Translations under genes and position numbers: made by a program
In this document: in pieces, positions 26,566 to 36,376 of the stretch
Layout: each line of letters starts with the position of its first letter
Position numbering within the stretch: the stretch's first letter is position 1
The notes under the pieces: model-generated
Database searches by the model: none
Told to the model about the DNA's origin: nothing
The model's input: the letters and a program-made list of their open reading frames with translations, nothing else
IMG/VR virus record: IMGVR_UViG_3300027779_001743
Span: 1 to 64,000 of that record
Length of the DNA: 64,000 nt
Strand: one strand, 5' to 3'
Source: a virus

Positions 26566-27992
26566 TGGCAGATGATAAAAAACAGATAACATATGGTTCC
26601 GACAATCCATATTATGTAGAAACAAAAGAACAATTGGATTCAGTCGGTAAAGGTTTTTGTTTAGCAAAATGGACACAAGTAACTTTACAATTACAAACAG
26701 GACATAATCATAGTTGTCACCATCCGAGAACACACAAAATCAATTTAAAAGAAATTGAAAGAAATCCGAGTGCTTTGCACAACACCCAATACAAAAAGAT
26801 TCGTAGAAAAGAAATGTTAGATGGTAAACGACCAGAAGAATGTGATTATTGTTGGAAGATAGAGGATAATTCAGATAGATTTAGTGATAGAGTTTTTAAA
26901 TCAGCAGAAAGTTGGTCTAAACCACACTTCGATGAAATAAAAAATTCAGATTGGAGAGCAAACATCAATCCCAAATATGTAGAGGTTGCTTTCTCAAATG
27001 CTTGTAATTTCAAATGTAGTTATTGTGGCCCACCATATTCATCTACTTGGATGAACGAAATCAAAGAACACGGTGGATATCCAACAGATGATAATTTTAA
27101 TGGTATGGAAGGTATGGTTCGAGAGAACAAAGTTCCTATTCCACATAGAGAACCAAATCCATATGTAAAAGCATTTTGGAAATGGTGGCCAGAACTATAT
27201 CGTGATTTACATACATTTAGAATCACGGGTGGAGAACCTTTGTTATCAAAAGATACTTGGGGTGTATTGGATTATATCATTGAAGAAAAAAATCCAAATA
27301 AGAATTTACAATTAGCAATCAATAGTAATTTGGGAGCACCAGATGAATTGATTGATAAATTTATTGAAAAAATACAACGAATAGAAGACGAAGAACGAGT
27401 TCGTGAATTTATTGTTTTTACATCAGTTGATGGGTGGGGAAAACAAGCAGAATATCAAAGACACGGATTAGAGTTTAATAAGTTTTGGGACAATCTAAAT
27501 AAAATATTAGAAAAATGTCCACGAGTAAACACTACAATTATGTCAACATATAATGCACTATCAGTTCCGAGTTATAAAAAACTACTTGACGGAGTATATG
27601 GATTAAAGAAAACATATGGTTCAGATGATAGATATTGGAATTCTGCAGTATTTTTAGATGCGAGTTATTTAAGATATCCAACACACCAAACCGTACAAGT
27701 ATTACCACAAAAGTGGTCTAATGAAATATTACAACAAGCACAATATGCAGATTATTTAGGAGTTCCATTGTTTGACAACAAACATATAGGTTATTCCGAT
27801 ATAGAAATACAAAAATTAAAAAGAATATTTGATTGGATGATATCAGCAGACGATAAAGTTGCAATAAATAGACAACGATATAACTTTGGTAAATTTTTCA
27901 AAGAACACGATATAAGACGAGGAACAAATTTTAAAGAAACATTTCCAGAATTCGCAGACTTTTATAATGATTGTCAAAGGATAAAACTATGA
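26565..27992 (+). CDS. Radical-SAM enzyme
   Basis: 475 residues, start overlapping the upstream TAA. The radical-SAM motif is NACNFKCSYC (Cys147, Cys151, Cys154). The N-terminal part has further cysteines (Cys51 with two His, and ECDYC at 92-96) that could hold an auxiliary cluster. FRITGGEPLLSKDTW supplies the SAM-binding GGE motif. Such proteins in phages and marine bacteria resemble twitch-domain radical-SAM proteins. The chemistry (epimerisation, coupling or methylation of sugar or peptide) cannot be read. It needs a one-electron donor, and the phage encodes a ferredoxin. Confidence 0.85.
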   Translation: MADDKKQITYGSDNPYYVETKEQLDSVGKGFCLAKWTQVTLQLQTGHNHSCHHPRTHKINLKEIERNPSALHNTQYKKIRRKEMLDGKRPEECDYCWKIEDNSDRFSDRVFKSAESWSKPHFDEIKNSDWRANINPKYVEVAFSNACNFKCSYCGPPYSSTWMNEIKEHGGYPTDDNFNGMEGMVRENKVPIPHREPNPYVKAFWKWWPELYRDLHTFRITGGEPLLSKDTWGVLDYIIEEKNPNKNLQLAINSNLGAPDELIDKFIEKIQRIEDEERVREFIVFTSVDGWGKQAEYQRHGLEFNKFWDNLNKILEKCPRVNTTIMSTYNALSVPSYKKLLDGVYGLKKTYGSDDRYWNSAVFLDASYLRYPTHQTVQVLPQKWSNEILQQAQYADYLGVPLFDNKHIGYSDIEIQKLKRIFDWMISADDKVAINRQRYNFGKFFKEHDIRRGTNFKETFPEFADFYNDCQRIKL

Positions 27993-28657
27993 GTTTAAAA
28001 ACACATAAAGAAAACTTTTATTTTATTCCAACAAGAAATAAAAATAGTTTAAATTTATATAGTGTAGAAGATTTATTCCAAAATGATTTTGAAATAATGG
28101 TTAAGGTCAAAGTTGATTGGGAAAAATTCCCAACGGGTGAAGAAGTTGGTGGCATTGTTTCAAAGAACGGAGAACATATGGGATTGTTTGCATTTAAAAG
28201 TTGGATTGAACAAACTTGTGAATATATTCTAATGGCAAAGATTTGGACAGAAGAAAATGACGAAATTATTATGAAAGATTTATGTTTTAAAGTAGGTGAA
28301 GCACCAAAACCACACGAAGTTGGAAAGAAAGCAGATTACATTTATAATGTTAAATTAACACATAATTTAAATGATAAAATGATTACATTTACTTGTGATG
28401 ATAAAATTGAAGAGTATAATTATACTGGAAAGATTCGTGATTATACCGATAGTATATTGTGGTTTGGTTGTGGTATGGGTATGGGAGATGAGTGGAACCA
28501 ACATTTTTATGGAGAATTCCTTGAGTCATACATATCGGTCAAAGATGGGTATAAAATTTTTGAATCCGATTTCACACAAGTAACAGAATTTAAAGTGTTT
28601 GACCAGAGTTGGAACGGAAACCATTTAGTTAAATTTGATGAGGCAAACATAATATGA
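27989..28657 (+). CDS. Stand-alone LamG/lectin-like domain protein
   Basis: 223 residues from the ATG at 27989, preceded by AAAGGATAAAACT and overlapping the upstream TGA. It is a beta-rich protein with strands FEIMVKVKVDWEKF, IYNVKLTHNLNDKMITF, DSILWFGCGMG and a late FYGEFLESYISV, similar in layout to the inserts of the two galactosyltransferase-like enzymes. There is no catalytic motif. It may bind the same glycan and help bring enzymes to it. Confidence 0.6.
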   Translation: MSLKTHKENFYFIPTRNKNSLNLYSVEDLFQNDFEIMVKVKVDWEKFPTGEEVGGIVSKNGEHMGLFAFKSWIEQTCEYILMAKIWTEENDEIIMKDLCFKVGEAPKPHEVGKKADYIYNVKLTHNLNDKMITFTCDDKIEEYNYTGKIRDYTDSILWFGCGMGMGDEWNQHFYGEFLESYISVKDGYKIFESDFTQVTEFKVFDQSWNGNHLVKFDEANII

Positions 28658-29370
28658 TTTTATGGGAAACAAATAATAAAAAAAGTGAATTACTATCTTT
28701 ATTGTATGGTGTTGATGTAACTCAATACAAAACCGAAGAAGAATTAAACGAAAGACTATCAGAATTAAAAGAAGAAAAAACTTCTATAATTGAAAATATG
28801 ATAGTTTCTAACATATTAGAAAATTATGATGTTCCATTAGATAAATGTAATGCAATTGAAATCGGACCCGGCGCAGGTATTATGTTGGATTGGTTAGCAC
28901 CACAAATAAATCATTTAGATTGTGTGGATATTAGTGAAACAATATTGAACGGATGTAAAGAACAAAGCAAACAACATAAAAATGTATCATATCATTTAAT
29001 TGAAAAACTTGAATTTCCAAACTTAAAAGATATTGATTTTGTTTATTCACAAAGTGTATTTATTCATTTGAGTATTTTAGATTTTTACTTATATTTTAAA
29101 GAATTATATAAAGTATTGAAACCAAATGGTTTGATATATATTGATATAATTGATTGTGATGTTGAGGAATTTACTTTAGAAGAAGATGAGTTTCAAAAAC
29201 AACTATATTACTTACAACAAGATTACACAATGGGAATTAAAACATTATACCACGTTAATTCAGGTAAGGCATTGAATAGAGTAGCAAAAGAATTGGGATA
29301 TGAATTAGTATGGCGTTTAAGTTCTATATTTAATCCAGCAAATGTAAGTTTAATTTATAAAAAAATATAA
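28654..29370 (+). CDS. Class I SAM-dependent methyltransferase
   Basis: 238 residues, ATGA overlap with the upstream gene. NAIEIGPGAGIMLDWL is a clear SAM motif I, LDCVDISE motif II, and DIDFVYSQSVFIHLS with LKPNGLIYIDII the rest of a Methyltransf_11/25-type fold. The first 60 residues form a helical extension. The radical-SAM gene that follows lies only 1 bp away. Confidence 0.82.
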   Translation: MILWETNNKKSELLSLLYGVDVTQYKTEEELNERLSELKEEKTSIIENMIVSNILENYDVPLDKCNAIEIGPGAGIMLDWLAPQINHLDCVDISETILNGCKEQSKQHKNVSYHLIEKLEFPNLKDIDFVYSQSVFIHLSILDFYLYFKELYKVLKPNGLIYIDIIDCDVEEFTLEEDEFQKQLYYLQQDYTMGIKTLYHVNSGKALNRVAKELGYELVWRLSSIFNPANVSLIYKKI

Positions 29371-29371
29371 T

Positions 29372-30424
29372 ATGAAAAAACAATGGAAAGAAAATTGGGA
29401 TTTACCACCTATCGTAGAAAACGATACACCATTTGAGGATAGATATCCACACGAGATAGGTATGCAAATAATGGACATTTGTAATTTAAGATGTGCACAT
29501 TGTTATTTAGAAATCTTAGATGAAGATGGAGTGCCTTGGCAAGTCGGTAAAAACGCAAAAGGACATATGCCAATAGAGTTATTTCACAAGATAGTAAATA
29601 ACCTAAAAGGTATATTACCACACGTCAAAACAGTAAACTTCACGGCAGTTGAAGGATTATTTCACCCACACATTTGGGAAATCATAGATACTTTACGAGG
29701 TATAAATCCAGAGATTGGAATCAGAATTGATTCAAATGGTATGTTATTGAATGAAAAAAATATCTTGAAGTTAAAAGAACGAGGTAATATTGACTTAGGT
29801 GTATCATTGGACGGTTGCACAAAAGTAGGTGTAGAAAGTTTTAAAACAGGTGTTAAGTTTGATAGGGTAATTCGTAATATGAAATTACTACAAAAACACG
29901 ATATGTCAGTCAGAACAATCTTTGTTTCACATAAAGATAATATTGAAAGTATGTTAGATTATGTTGATTTTTGTGCAGACTTAGGGGTTGAATCAATTAA
30001 AGTCAATACACTAATACCTTATGAAATTAAGTTCTCACCATTTACATTAGCAGGAGAAAAACCAATTGAGTATGTTGATAATATTTACAAAGAAGCAAAA
30101 CTAAGAGCATATAACAAAGGTATGGATTTCTTTTATCGTAGAACATTTGTAAAACCATTAGGTTGTGGTGGAGCATCATATACTTTACAGATTGATGTCG
30201 ATGGAAGTGTATCACCTTGTAGTTGGTATTCAAAACCAACACCATTTAGTTTGTTTGGAAAAACAACAACTACGAAACAAGTGGTGTGGGGAAATGCCGC
30301 AACAGACGACATTATGGAATTATGGACAAAAAAGAATTGTGTAGGGTTTAGAAAAATACTACATAATAGAATACTACCAAAAGGGTGTAAAGGTTGTCCA
30401 CAAGGGGAATTGGGTGTTACTTAA
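29372..30424 (+). CDS. Radical-SAM enzyme with SPASM-like C-terminus
   Basis: 350 residues. The motif CNLRCAHC (Cys37, Cys41, Cys44) binds the radical-SAM cluster. Near the end, LGCGGASYTLQIDVDGSVSPC and KGCKGCP carry the cysteines of a SPASM/twitch auxiliary cluster. SPASM proteins modify peptides, sugars or small molecules. It resembles phage and bacterial MoaA/PqqE-like enzymes only in architecture. Its TAA overlaps the next ATG, so it is coupled to the PLP-type enzyme. Confidence 0.88.
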   Translation: MKKQWKENWDLPPIVENDTPFEDRYPHEIGMQIMDICNLRCAHCYLEILDEDGVPWQVGKNAKGHMPIELFHKIVNNLKGILPHVKTVNFTAVEGLFHPHIWEIIDTLRGINPEIGIRIDSNGMLLNEKNILKLKERGNIDLGVSLDGCTKVGVESFKTGVKFDRVIRNMKLLQKHDMSVRTIFVSHKDNIESMLDYVDFCADLGVESIKVNTLIPYEIKFSPFTLAGEKPIEYVDNIYKEAKLRAYNKGMDFFYRRTFVKPLGCGGASYTLQIDVDGSVSPCSWYSKPTPFSLFGKTTTTKQVVWGNAATDDIMELWTKKNCVGFRKILHNRILPKGCKGCPQGELGVT

Positions 30425-31299
30425 TGAAGGGAGCAAGGCCAATACCAGATAAAACTTCTTATAATTTTATCACTAAAAATATCAACGGAAAATCACTATA
30501 TGAAAAAAATCTTGTAAAAGACTTTTGTAATTCATATTCAGAGTGGATTCAATCATCCAAATTAAACAATTTAGAAAATCTAAACAAATTCAAATCATTA
30601 CAATTTGTTCACGGAACAGCACAATCATTTGATTTCTTTTATTTACAAAACCACAATAAACAATTCAGAATACTAAGGGGTGACTTTATGTATCATCAAA
30701 TAATGTTCAGAAATAATCTGAAGTGGGAATACATTTTAGATAACAAATTGAAAAAAGGTGATGCGGTAATCTTATCATTACCATTTAGTGATTATGGAGA
30801 TATCCATCCACTTACAGATATGATTTTAAATCAATGTGATAAATTAGATATACCAGTATTTGTTGATTGTGCTTATATGATTATGTCAAGAAACATTGAC
30901 TTTGATTTCAATAGAAAATGTATTCAAGGCATTTCATTTAGTATGAGTAAAGGATTTTATGGAGCAGAACATTTAAGAATAGGAATAAGATTTACAAAAG
31001 AATACATTGATGATGGAGTAGAAGTATTTAATTCATTTGAAATGGTAAATTGGACAGGTCCAGATATCGGATTAAAGTTAATTAATAGGTTTGATACTGA
31101 TTATCTACAAAACAAATATCATAAGAAACAATTAAAGGTTTGTAAAGAGTTAAATATACAACCAAGCAAATGTGTAATATTCGGTATAACTGATAAAAAC
31201 CACAAAGAGTTTGGAGAGTTTGATAGAGGAACAGATTGGAGAAGAGTTTGCATTGCTAATCAGATTGGAGATATGAAGGATTTACATAATGCAAAATAA
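30424..31299 (+). CDS. PLP-dependent aminotransferase-like enzyme (fold type I)
   Basis: 291 residues from the ATG at 30424 (TAATG junction); an upstream TTG frame would lie within the neighbour. FVDCAY supplies the Asp (Asp148) that contacts the PLP ring nitrogen, and SFSMSKGF the Schiff-base Lys (Lys176) with an Arg-x-Gly (LRIGIRF) shortly after, as in class I/II aminotransferases. It is shorter than typical members (about 350-400 residues). A role in amino-sugar synthesis or in aldol/decarboxylation chemistry would fit the cluster; this is inference. Confidence 0.7.
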   Translation: MKGARPIPDKTSYNFITKNINGKSLYEKNLVKDFCNSYSEWIQSSKLNNLENLNKFKSLQFVHGTAQSFDFFYLQNHNKQFRILRGDFMYHQIMFRNNLKWEYILDNKLKKGDAVILSLPFSDYGDIHPLTDMILNQCDKLDIPVFVDCAYMIMSRNIDFDFNRKCIQGISFSMSKGFYGAEHLRIGIRFTKEYIDDGVEVFNSFEMVNWTGPDIGLKLINRFDTDYLQNKYHKKQLKVCKELNIQPSKCVIFGITDKNHKEFGEFDRGTDWRRVCIANQIGDMKDLHNAK

Positions 31300-32197
31300 A
31301 TTGACAAAAGATGAGGTATTGAATCACTTTAATATTTTGTATGATGATTTACCACAATCTATACAACTTCAATTAGATAAGTTTTTTCCAATTCAATACG
31401 ATGAACTTAATTCCGAACAATATAAAGAATATTACGAATTATGTTTAGAGATGTTAAATAAGAAACTTGAAATTGATTGGCAAGACGATTGGTTTAGCGT
31501 CTTACAGAATTTACGAACAAATAATGAAAATGTCAAGTCAATTATTCGCCCGAAATGGTTTAGAGAAAGTGCATTTGTAAATATACATAATTGCTTATCA
31601 TTAACCAAAACACCTTATGTGGATTGGGAATATCAATTGATTACGAGACAAATGTTATTCTATACACACTTAAAGGATATAGAAAATATATGTGAATTTG
31701 GTTCTGGTAGTGGAGCAAACTTTTATCTAATTAACGAAATCCTACAAGACAAAAGTTTTATTTTATCTGATATCTCGGTTACATCATTAAAAATTATTGA
31801 AGAATTAAAACAAAAACTAAATAGAAATAATTTAACATATAGCAATATAGATATAGAACAAGATATAAATTTAGAATTGCCAGATAATACAGCAGTGATT
31901 ACAACTTCAGTATTGGAACAAATAGGAGATAATTACAAGAATTTTATAAATTTTATACTAAAAGAAAAACCACAGATAGTTATTAATGTTGAACCGATAG
32001 TAGAATTGTTAGATTCTAAAAATGGATTTGACAATGTTATGAATTTGTATTGTGAGAAAAGAAAATATTTAGCAGGTTATTTAACCGAACTTGAAAAGTT
32101 AGAAAAACAAAAAAAGATTAAAATAATTATGAAGAAAAGAACAATGGTTTCTGGAACATTTATAGAAAATTCAGTTCTGATATGGAAAGTATTATGA
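31289..32197 (+). CDS. SAM-dependent methyltransferase-like protein
   Basis: 302 residues, overlapping the PLP gene by 11 bp. NICEFGSGSGANFYLINEIL is SAM motif I and FILSDISVTSLKII motif II; ITTSVLEQIGDNYKNFINFI corresponds to the later core strands. The 125-residue N-terminal extension is helical and without a recognised fold. Substrate unknown. Confidence 0.75.
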   Translation: MQNKLTKDEVLNHFNILYDDLPQSIQLQLDKFFPIQYDELNSEQYKEYYELCLEMLNKKLEIDWQDDWFSVLQNLRTNNENVKSIIRPKWFRESAFVNIHNCLSLTKTPYVDWEYQLITRQMLFYTHLKDIENICEFGSGSGANFYLINEILQDKSFILSDISVTSLKIIEELKQKLNRNNLTYSNIDIEQDINLELPDNTAVITTSVLEQIGDNYKNFINFILKEKPQIVINVEPIVELLDSKNGFDNVMNLYCEKRKYLAGYLTELEKLEKQKKIKIIMKKRTMVSGTFIENSVLIWKVL

Positions 32198-33360
32198 AAA
32201 TTTATGCACTTGACTTAGAAGCTGAATTTTATAAACCTGAAAATGCTTTAAAGTGGTTAAACATACCATACACAACCATTACCGATATGGATAATATTCC
32301 TACTTGTCCAGATGATATCATTATAGCATCACCAAAGCAATTCAAGGCCCAAAAAGATAATTGGGACGAGGAACAATTAGAAAGAGCTATGAAAATCTTA
32401 TCACCTAAATTTAAAAAAGTTATAATGTTTAATGACGATTATACGGGAAATTCAGGTATTGCACAAGGATTTCCATTTAAATTAAATAATGTTTATATGT
32501 TGGGTTTGGAAAAACGAGTCAATAAGAATTACAACGGAAAACGATATAGAAGGTTACTAAAAACAAATTGGAATTTTAACTATGTTCATTGTAGAACTCA
32601 CTATGATTATCCAAACACAGACAAACCCAATAAGGACAAAAAAAGAAGTAAGATGTATATAAATTTAAACAGAGTTCCTAAAGCACATAGAATCAGATTA
32701 ATGATGAGATTAATGGAAAATAATTTATTAGACAATGGATACAATTCTCTTATGAGTTTTCCACTTGGTGTTGGAAAAATAAACAAACTTTTATTAGATG
32801 ATAAAGAGGAAAGAAATTCCGTAGAGGAATATAATATTAAGTTTCCAAAAGAAAATAAGGAAAGTATTCGTAAAATTAACAAACTATTACCTATGACTGT
32901 TGATTTTACTAAACCAGGTGGTTCAGGTTTTGCTTTTGGAAGTGCTCTATCCGGCCCATCAAAATTTACGAACGATTCATATTTTAGTATAGTTACTGAA
33001 AGTCATTATCGTGAATGGGGTGGCTTTTTATCAAGTGAAAAGATTATGAAACCTTTGATTAGTATGCAACCATTTTTTGTATTGGGGCAACCATACACAT
33101 TAAAGTATTTAAGAGATTGTGGATTTAAAACTTTTGGTGATATTATTGATGAATCATATGATAATGAAGTTGATGATGTTAAAAGATTTAATATGGTAAC
33201 AAATGAAATCATAAAACTTTTTACAGAAAATACATTAGATGAAATTCACGATATATATTACAGTGTATTTGATAAATTAGAACATAATCTTAATCACTTG
33301 GAAATATATTGTCAAAAAGAATTACAGATAATACAGGATATAATTGATGACAAACTATAA
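32194..33360 (+). CDS. Member 1 of a three-copy GT-like family
   Basis: 388 residues from the ATG at 32194, which overlaps the upstream TGA; an ATG 12 bp earlier is also possible. The C-terminal third holds a pattern shared with the genes at 35030 and 39720: YFSIVTES, then SEKIMKPLISMQPFFVLG, then LRDCGFKTF and IDESYDNE. A TEK/SEK motif followed by a Pro-Phe-(hydrophobic)-Gly strand recalls the donor-binding end of GT10-like (fucosyltransferase) GT-B enzymes. The N-terminal half is diverged between copies. A glycosyltransferase role is likely but unproven. Confidence 0.55.
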   Translation: MKIYALDLEAEFYKPENALKWLNIPYTTITDMDNIPTCPDDIIIASPKQFKAQKDNWDEEQLERAMKILSPKFKKVIMFNDDYTGNSGIAQGFPFKLNNVYMLGLEKRVNKNYNGKRYRRLLKTNWNFNYVHCRTHYDYPNTDKPNKDKKRSKMYINLNRVPKAHRIRLMMRLMENNLLDNGYNSLMSFPLGVGKINKLLLDDKEERNSVEEYNIKFPKENKESIRKINKLLPMTVDFTKPGGSGFAFGSALSGPSKFTNDSYFSIVTESHYREWGGFLSSEKIMKPLISMQPFFVLGQPYTLKYLRDCGFKTFGDIIDESYDNEVDDVKRFNMVTNEIIKLFTENTLDEIHDIYYSVFDKLEHNLNHLEIYCQKELQIIQDIIDDKL

Positions 33361-34120
33361 ATTAAAAACGATATCAACAACAGAAAAGAATTTACTTAAT
33401 AAGAAATCAAGTTGGTATACTTACGAGAAATCTATTTCTGAAGAATATAAAGAATTCTTTTATGATGAATTACTATTTGATTTAGCAAGACCTTGGCCAT
33501 TAGAAATAAAAGATTGTAAGTTCTTCGTTGGTTCAGGAAAAGATGAAGAAGAAAAAGATGATGATAGGTGGGCATTTCGTGGCCACGGGGGAACAATATC
33601 AGTTAACGATTATCCGAGTTCACTTAAAAATATAGAAAATTGGGAATATATCTTTAATAAATACAAACCGAAATCAATATTAGAAACAGGAACAAATAGT
33701 GCAATTTTTGGATTCTTATGTTACAAGTTTTTAGGTAATGATTTTGAATTAACAACGATTGATTGTGAACCAAATAGTAAAATTTGCGTAGATAAAGTAA
33801 ATGAATACTTTAATAATGATTTAATTGAATTTCACGAAATGAATATACCCCACGATTTAAAAGATTTTTATATAGAGACACAATTTGATTTTGTATTTAT
33901 AGATTCTGGACACGACGAGGAAACATTAACAGCTGAACTTGAATTTTGTATTAATGAAGATATCCCAATTATAGCTTTTGATGACTATTCTTTACCACAA
34001 GTTGATAAAATGATTAATAAATTTTTAACGGAAAATACAAATTACCAACTTGTTGATGTGTTTAATGGAATATCTGGTAGTGGTATGGGTGATATAAAGA
34101 TTGTGAAACGAGATGAATAA
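33347..34120 (+). CDS. Class I SAM-dependent methyltransferase-like protein
   Basis: 257 residues from the ATG at 33347 (AGGA 8 bp before it); the gene overlaps the previous one by 14 bp. SILETGTNSAIFGFLCYKFL is the SAM motif and FDFVFIDSGHDEETLTAEL the acidic core of Methyltransf_24-like enzymes. The N-terminal 95 residues are helical with an RPWPLE segment. It overlaps the next gene by 8 bp. Confidence 0.72.
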   Translation: MTNYKLKTISTTEKNLLNKKSSWYTYEKSISEEYKEFFYDELLFDLARPWPLEIKDCKFFVGSGKDEEEKDDDRWAFRGHGGTISVNDYPSSLKNIENWEYIFNKYKPKSILETGTNSAIFGFLCYKFLGNDFELTTIDCEPNSKICVDKVNEYFNNDLIEFHEMNIPHDLKDFYIETQFDFVFIDSGHDEETLTAELEFCINEDIPIIAFDDYSLPQVDKMINKFLTENTNYQLVDVFNGISGSGMGDIKIVKRDE

Positions 34121-35045
34121 AAACAAGATATTAATAACAGGCGGATGTAGTTTTTCAGATGGTTATCGGTCATCCGATAGTGAAAATTTATATAGACAAA
34201 CTTGGTCACCTTATATTCAAAAAAAGTATGATTTCAAACGATATGTTCATATGGGAAATCCAGCAGCAGGTAATGAGTTAATTGCAGAACGAGTTATTTA
34301 TGCATTACAAACATTGTTGGATAAAGGACACTCATCAAATGATTTATATCTTGGTGTAATGTGGAGTGGTATTGAAAGAAAAGAGTTATTTGTTTCAGCA
34401 CAAGAAACAGACAAGTATACTGAATTAGATGATTCAGTTAGACGAGAGGGTGAGAATACACTTATAATGTCAAATCGTAGTAATATATTTTCAAATACAA
34501 CATCCATCAGGCCAGGAATAGAAAACAATCCTAATGGATATTTAAAATCTGGTGGATTACCTTATAAAGATGATTGGTGGAAAATTAAATCACAACGAGA
34601 TTACTTTAATTTATGGTATGATAATTTTTATACATTAGAAAAGCAATTCATAGATACTTTAAAATCAATTTTATTAGTTCAAACATTTTGTGAAAGGCAT
34701 AATATCAAATACTTTATGTCGGTATGGCAAAATATATTTAATGCCAGAAATCCACAAGGAGATTTACCACCAAAATCATATGGTGATGATTGTGTAGAAT
34801 CACGATTAAAGCCAAAATTTGTAGACATTTTTAATAAAAATTCTCAATTCCTTTGGAATGCGATAGACTTTGATAGGTTTATTTTTTATGAAAGTGATAA
34901 AGTGATTTATGGTGGATTAACTGAATATGCAAATGTAAACAAATTAGAATTTTGGGAAGATAATGGACACGTTTGTTATAGTGGACATAAGAAATTTATA
35001 GATGAATATTCAGAACAGATAGAGGAACAATGGAAGATAAAATAA
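34113..35045 (+). CDS. SGNH-hydrolase-like protein
   Basis: 310 residues. TGGCSFSDGYRSS near the N-terminus resembles block I of SGNH esterases (Gly-x-Ser replaced by Gly-Cys-Ser), GNPAAGNELIAE may be block III with its Gly-Asn, and DNGHVCYSGHKKFID near the end offers the His of the final block. Such esterases remove or transfer acyl groups on glycans. The same layout is seen at 36373. Catalysis is likely but the Asp-x-x-His order is imperfect here. Confidence 0.6.
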   Translation: MNKNKILITGGCSFSDGYRSSDSENLYRQTWSPYIQKKYDFKRYVHMGNPAAGNELIAERVIYALQTLLDKGHSSNDLYLGVMWSGIERKELFVSAQETDKYTELDDSVRREGENTLIMSNRSNIFSNTTSIRPGIENNPNGYLKSGGLPYKDDWWKIKSQRDYFNLWYDNFYTLEKQFIDTLKSILLVQTFCERHNIKYFMSVWQNIFNARNPQGDLPPKSYGDDCVESRLKPKFVDIFNKNSQFLWNAIDFDRFIFYESDKVIYGGLTEYANVNKLEFWEDNGHVCYSGHKKFIDEYSEQIEEQWKIK

Positions 35046-36376
35046 TATTCGGATTTGATAGGAAGGTTGGTGATGATTGGATTCCAAATGGATATCCACT
35101 ATTATTAGATAAACTCATTACAGATTTTTCAGAATATGTCATCCATACAGGATTAAATCCAGCAGTTTATCCATTAGGTGTTGTTCCATACGAAACTATG
35201 AATAAACAATTAATTAGTGATATCGGTGATAAACCATTTTTATATTATGTAGAACAATTTGGTGCGATAGGAAAAGTTGTCGGACAAGATGAGGGTTATG
35301 AAAATAGTAGTCTTTTAAATAATATGTTGGAAACTACAAAGGAAAAGATACGAAACAAACAAGGTGTCGTATTGATTGTAGCTCACACAGAAAGCACTAT
35401 TGAACCGAGTTCATTTATACATTTACATAAAACTCTTGTAGAGCAAAATATAAGTCCCGAAAGAGTTGCATATGTAATGGGTAATAATTGGAGTGTTGGT
35501 ATTGAATATAATGAGTGGTGTGATGAAAATAATTTCCACCAAAGACTAACATTGATAAATTGTTATGAACAAGTTCACAATAAAGGTATGCAATTATTAA
35601 AAAGTGAAGACAATGGAAATACATTTGTATCAGATGAGGAGTTTCAAGATAAATCTAAAAAAAGAAAACATCAATTGGTATGTTTGAATAGAAGAATACG
35701 ACCACATAGATACGCTATGATAGCAATGTTACACCATAATAATTTATTAGAAAATAACTTGGTTAGTTTTTCATTGGAAACGGGTAAAGATTTAAATTGT
35801 ATGGGTAGAAAAGGAAGACCCGATATAGATACAATGAGAAGAATACTCGGAAAGACAAAACTAATGCAAAAGTATATGTCTTACTATGACGACTTAGATA
35901 AGATGTCACCACGAACAATAGATTTTGACAATTTACAAGAAATAATGGGAATAGGATTTGAAAGTAAAGAACCTTATTTAGATTCTTACTTTTCAATAGT
36001 AACCGAAACAGGTTTTCCAGAACCAACTAAGTTTGCTACGGAAAAAGTATTTAGACCAATGTTACATTTTCATCCATTTATAGTTTATGGTTCACACGGA
36101 ACACTAAAAATGTTAAAACAATTAGGATTTAAAACTTTCAGTCCATTTATAGATGAAAGTTATGATGAAGAAGAATCGTCATTTAAAAGAATGCAAAAAA
36201 TAACATCAGAAGTAAAACGAATATGTAGTATGAGTCAAGATGAAATGCACGAATGGTATTATGAAATGCAAGATATATTGATTCACAATAGAGAATTGAT
36301 AAAGAAATATGGTGAACGATATCACGAATCACAAAGAGAAGTAATTGATACTGCATACGAGGAGTTAATGAAATGA
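35030..36376 (+). CDS. Member 2 of the three-copy GT-like family
   Basis: 448 residues, overlapping the previous gene by 16 bp. The shared C-terminal pattern is DSYFSIVTETGF, ATEKVFRPMLHFHPFIVYG, LKQLGFKTFSPFIDESYDEE and an acidic helical end. The middle has KRKHQLVCLNRRIRPHRYAM, an arginine-rich stretch that could bind nucleotide-sugar phosphates and is weakly echoed in the third copy (MRGMHHHRIALASYF). Function is inferred as glycosyl transfer by analogy with GT10-like ends only. Confidence 0.55.
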   Translation: MEDKIIFGFDRKVGDDWIPNGYPLLLDKLITDFSEYVIHTGLNPAVYPLGVVPYETMNKQLISDIGDKPFLYYVEQFGAIGKVVGQDEGYENSSLLNNMLETTKEKIRNKQGVVLIVAHTESTIEPSSFIHLHKTLVEQNISPERVAYVMGNNWSVGIEYNEWCDENNFHQRLTLINCYEQVHNKGMQLLKSEDNGNTFVSDEEFQDKSKKRKHQLVCLNRRIRPHRYAMIAMLHHNNLLENNLVSFSLETGKDLNCMGRKGRPDIDTMRRILGKTKLMQKYMSYYDDLDKMSPRTIDFDNLQEIMGIGFESKEPYLDSYFSIVTETGFPEPTKFATEKVFRPMLHFHPFIVYGSHGTLKMLKQLGFKTFSPFIDESYDEEESSFKRMQKITSEVKRICSMSQDEMHEWYYEMQDILIHNRELIKKYGERYHESQREVIDTAYEELMK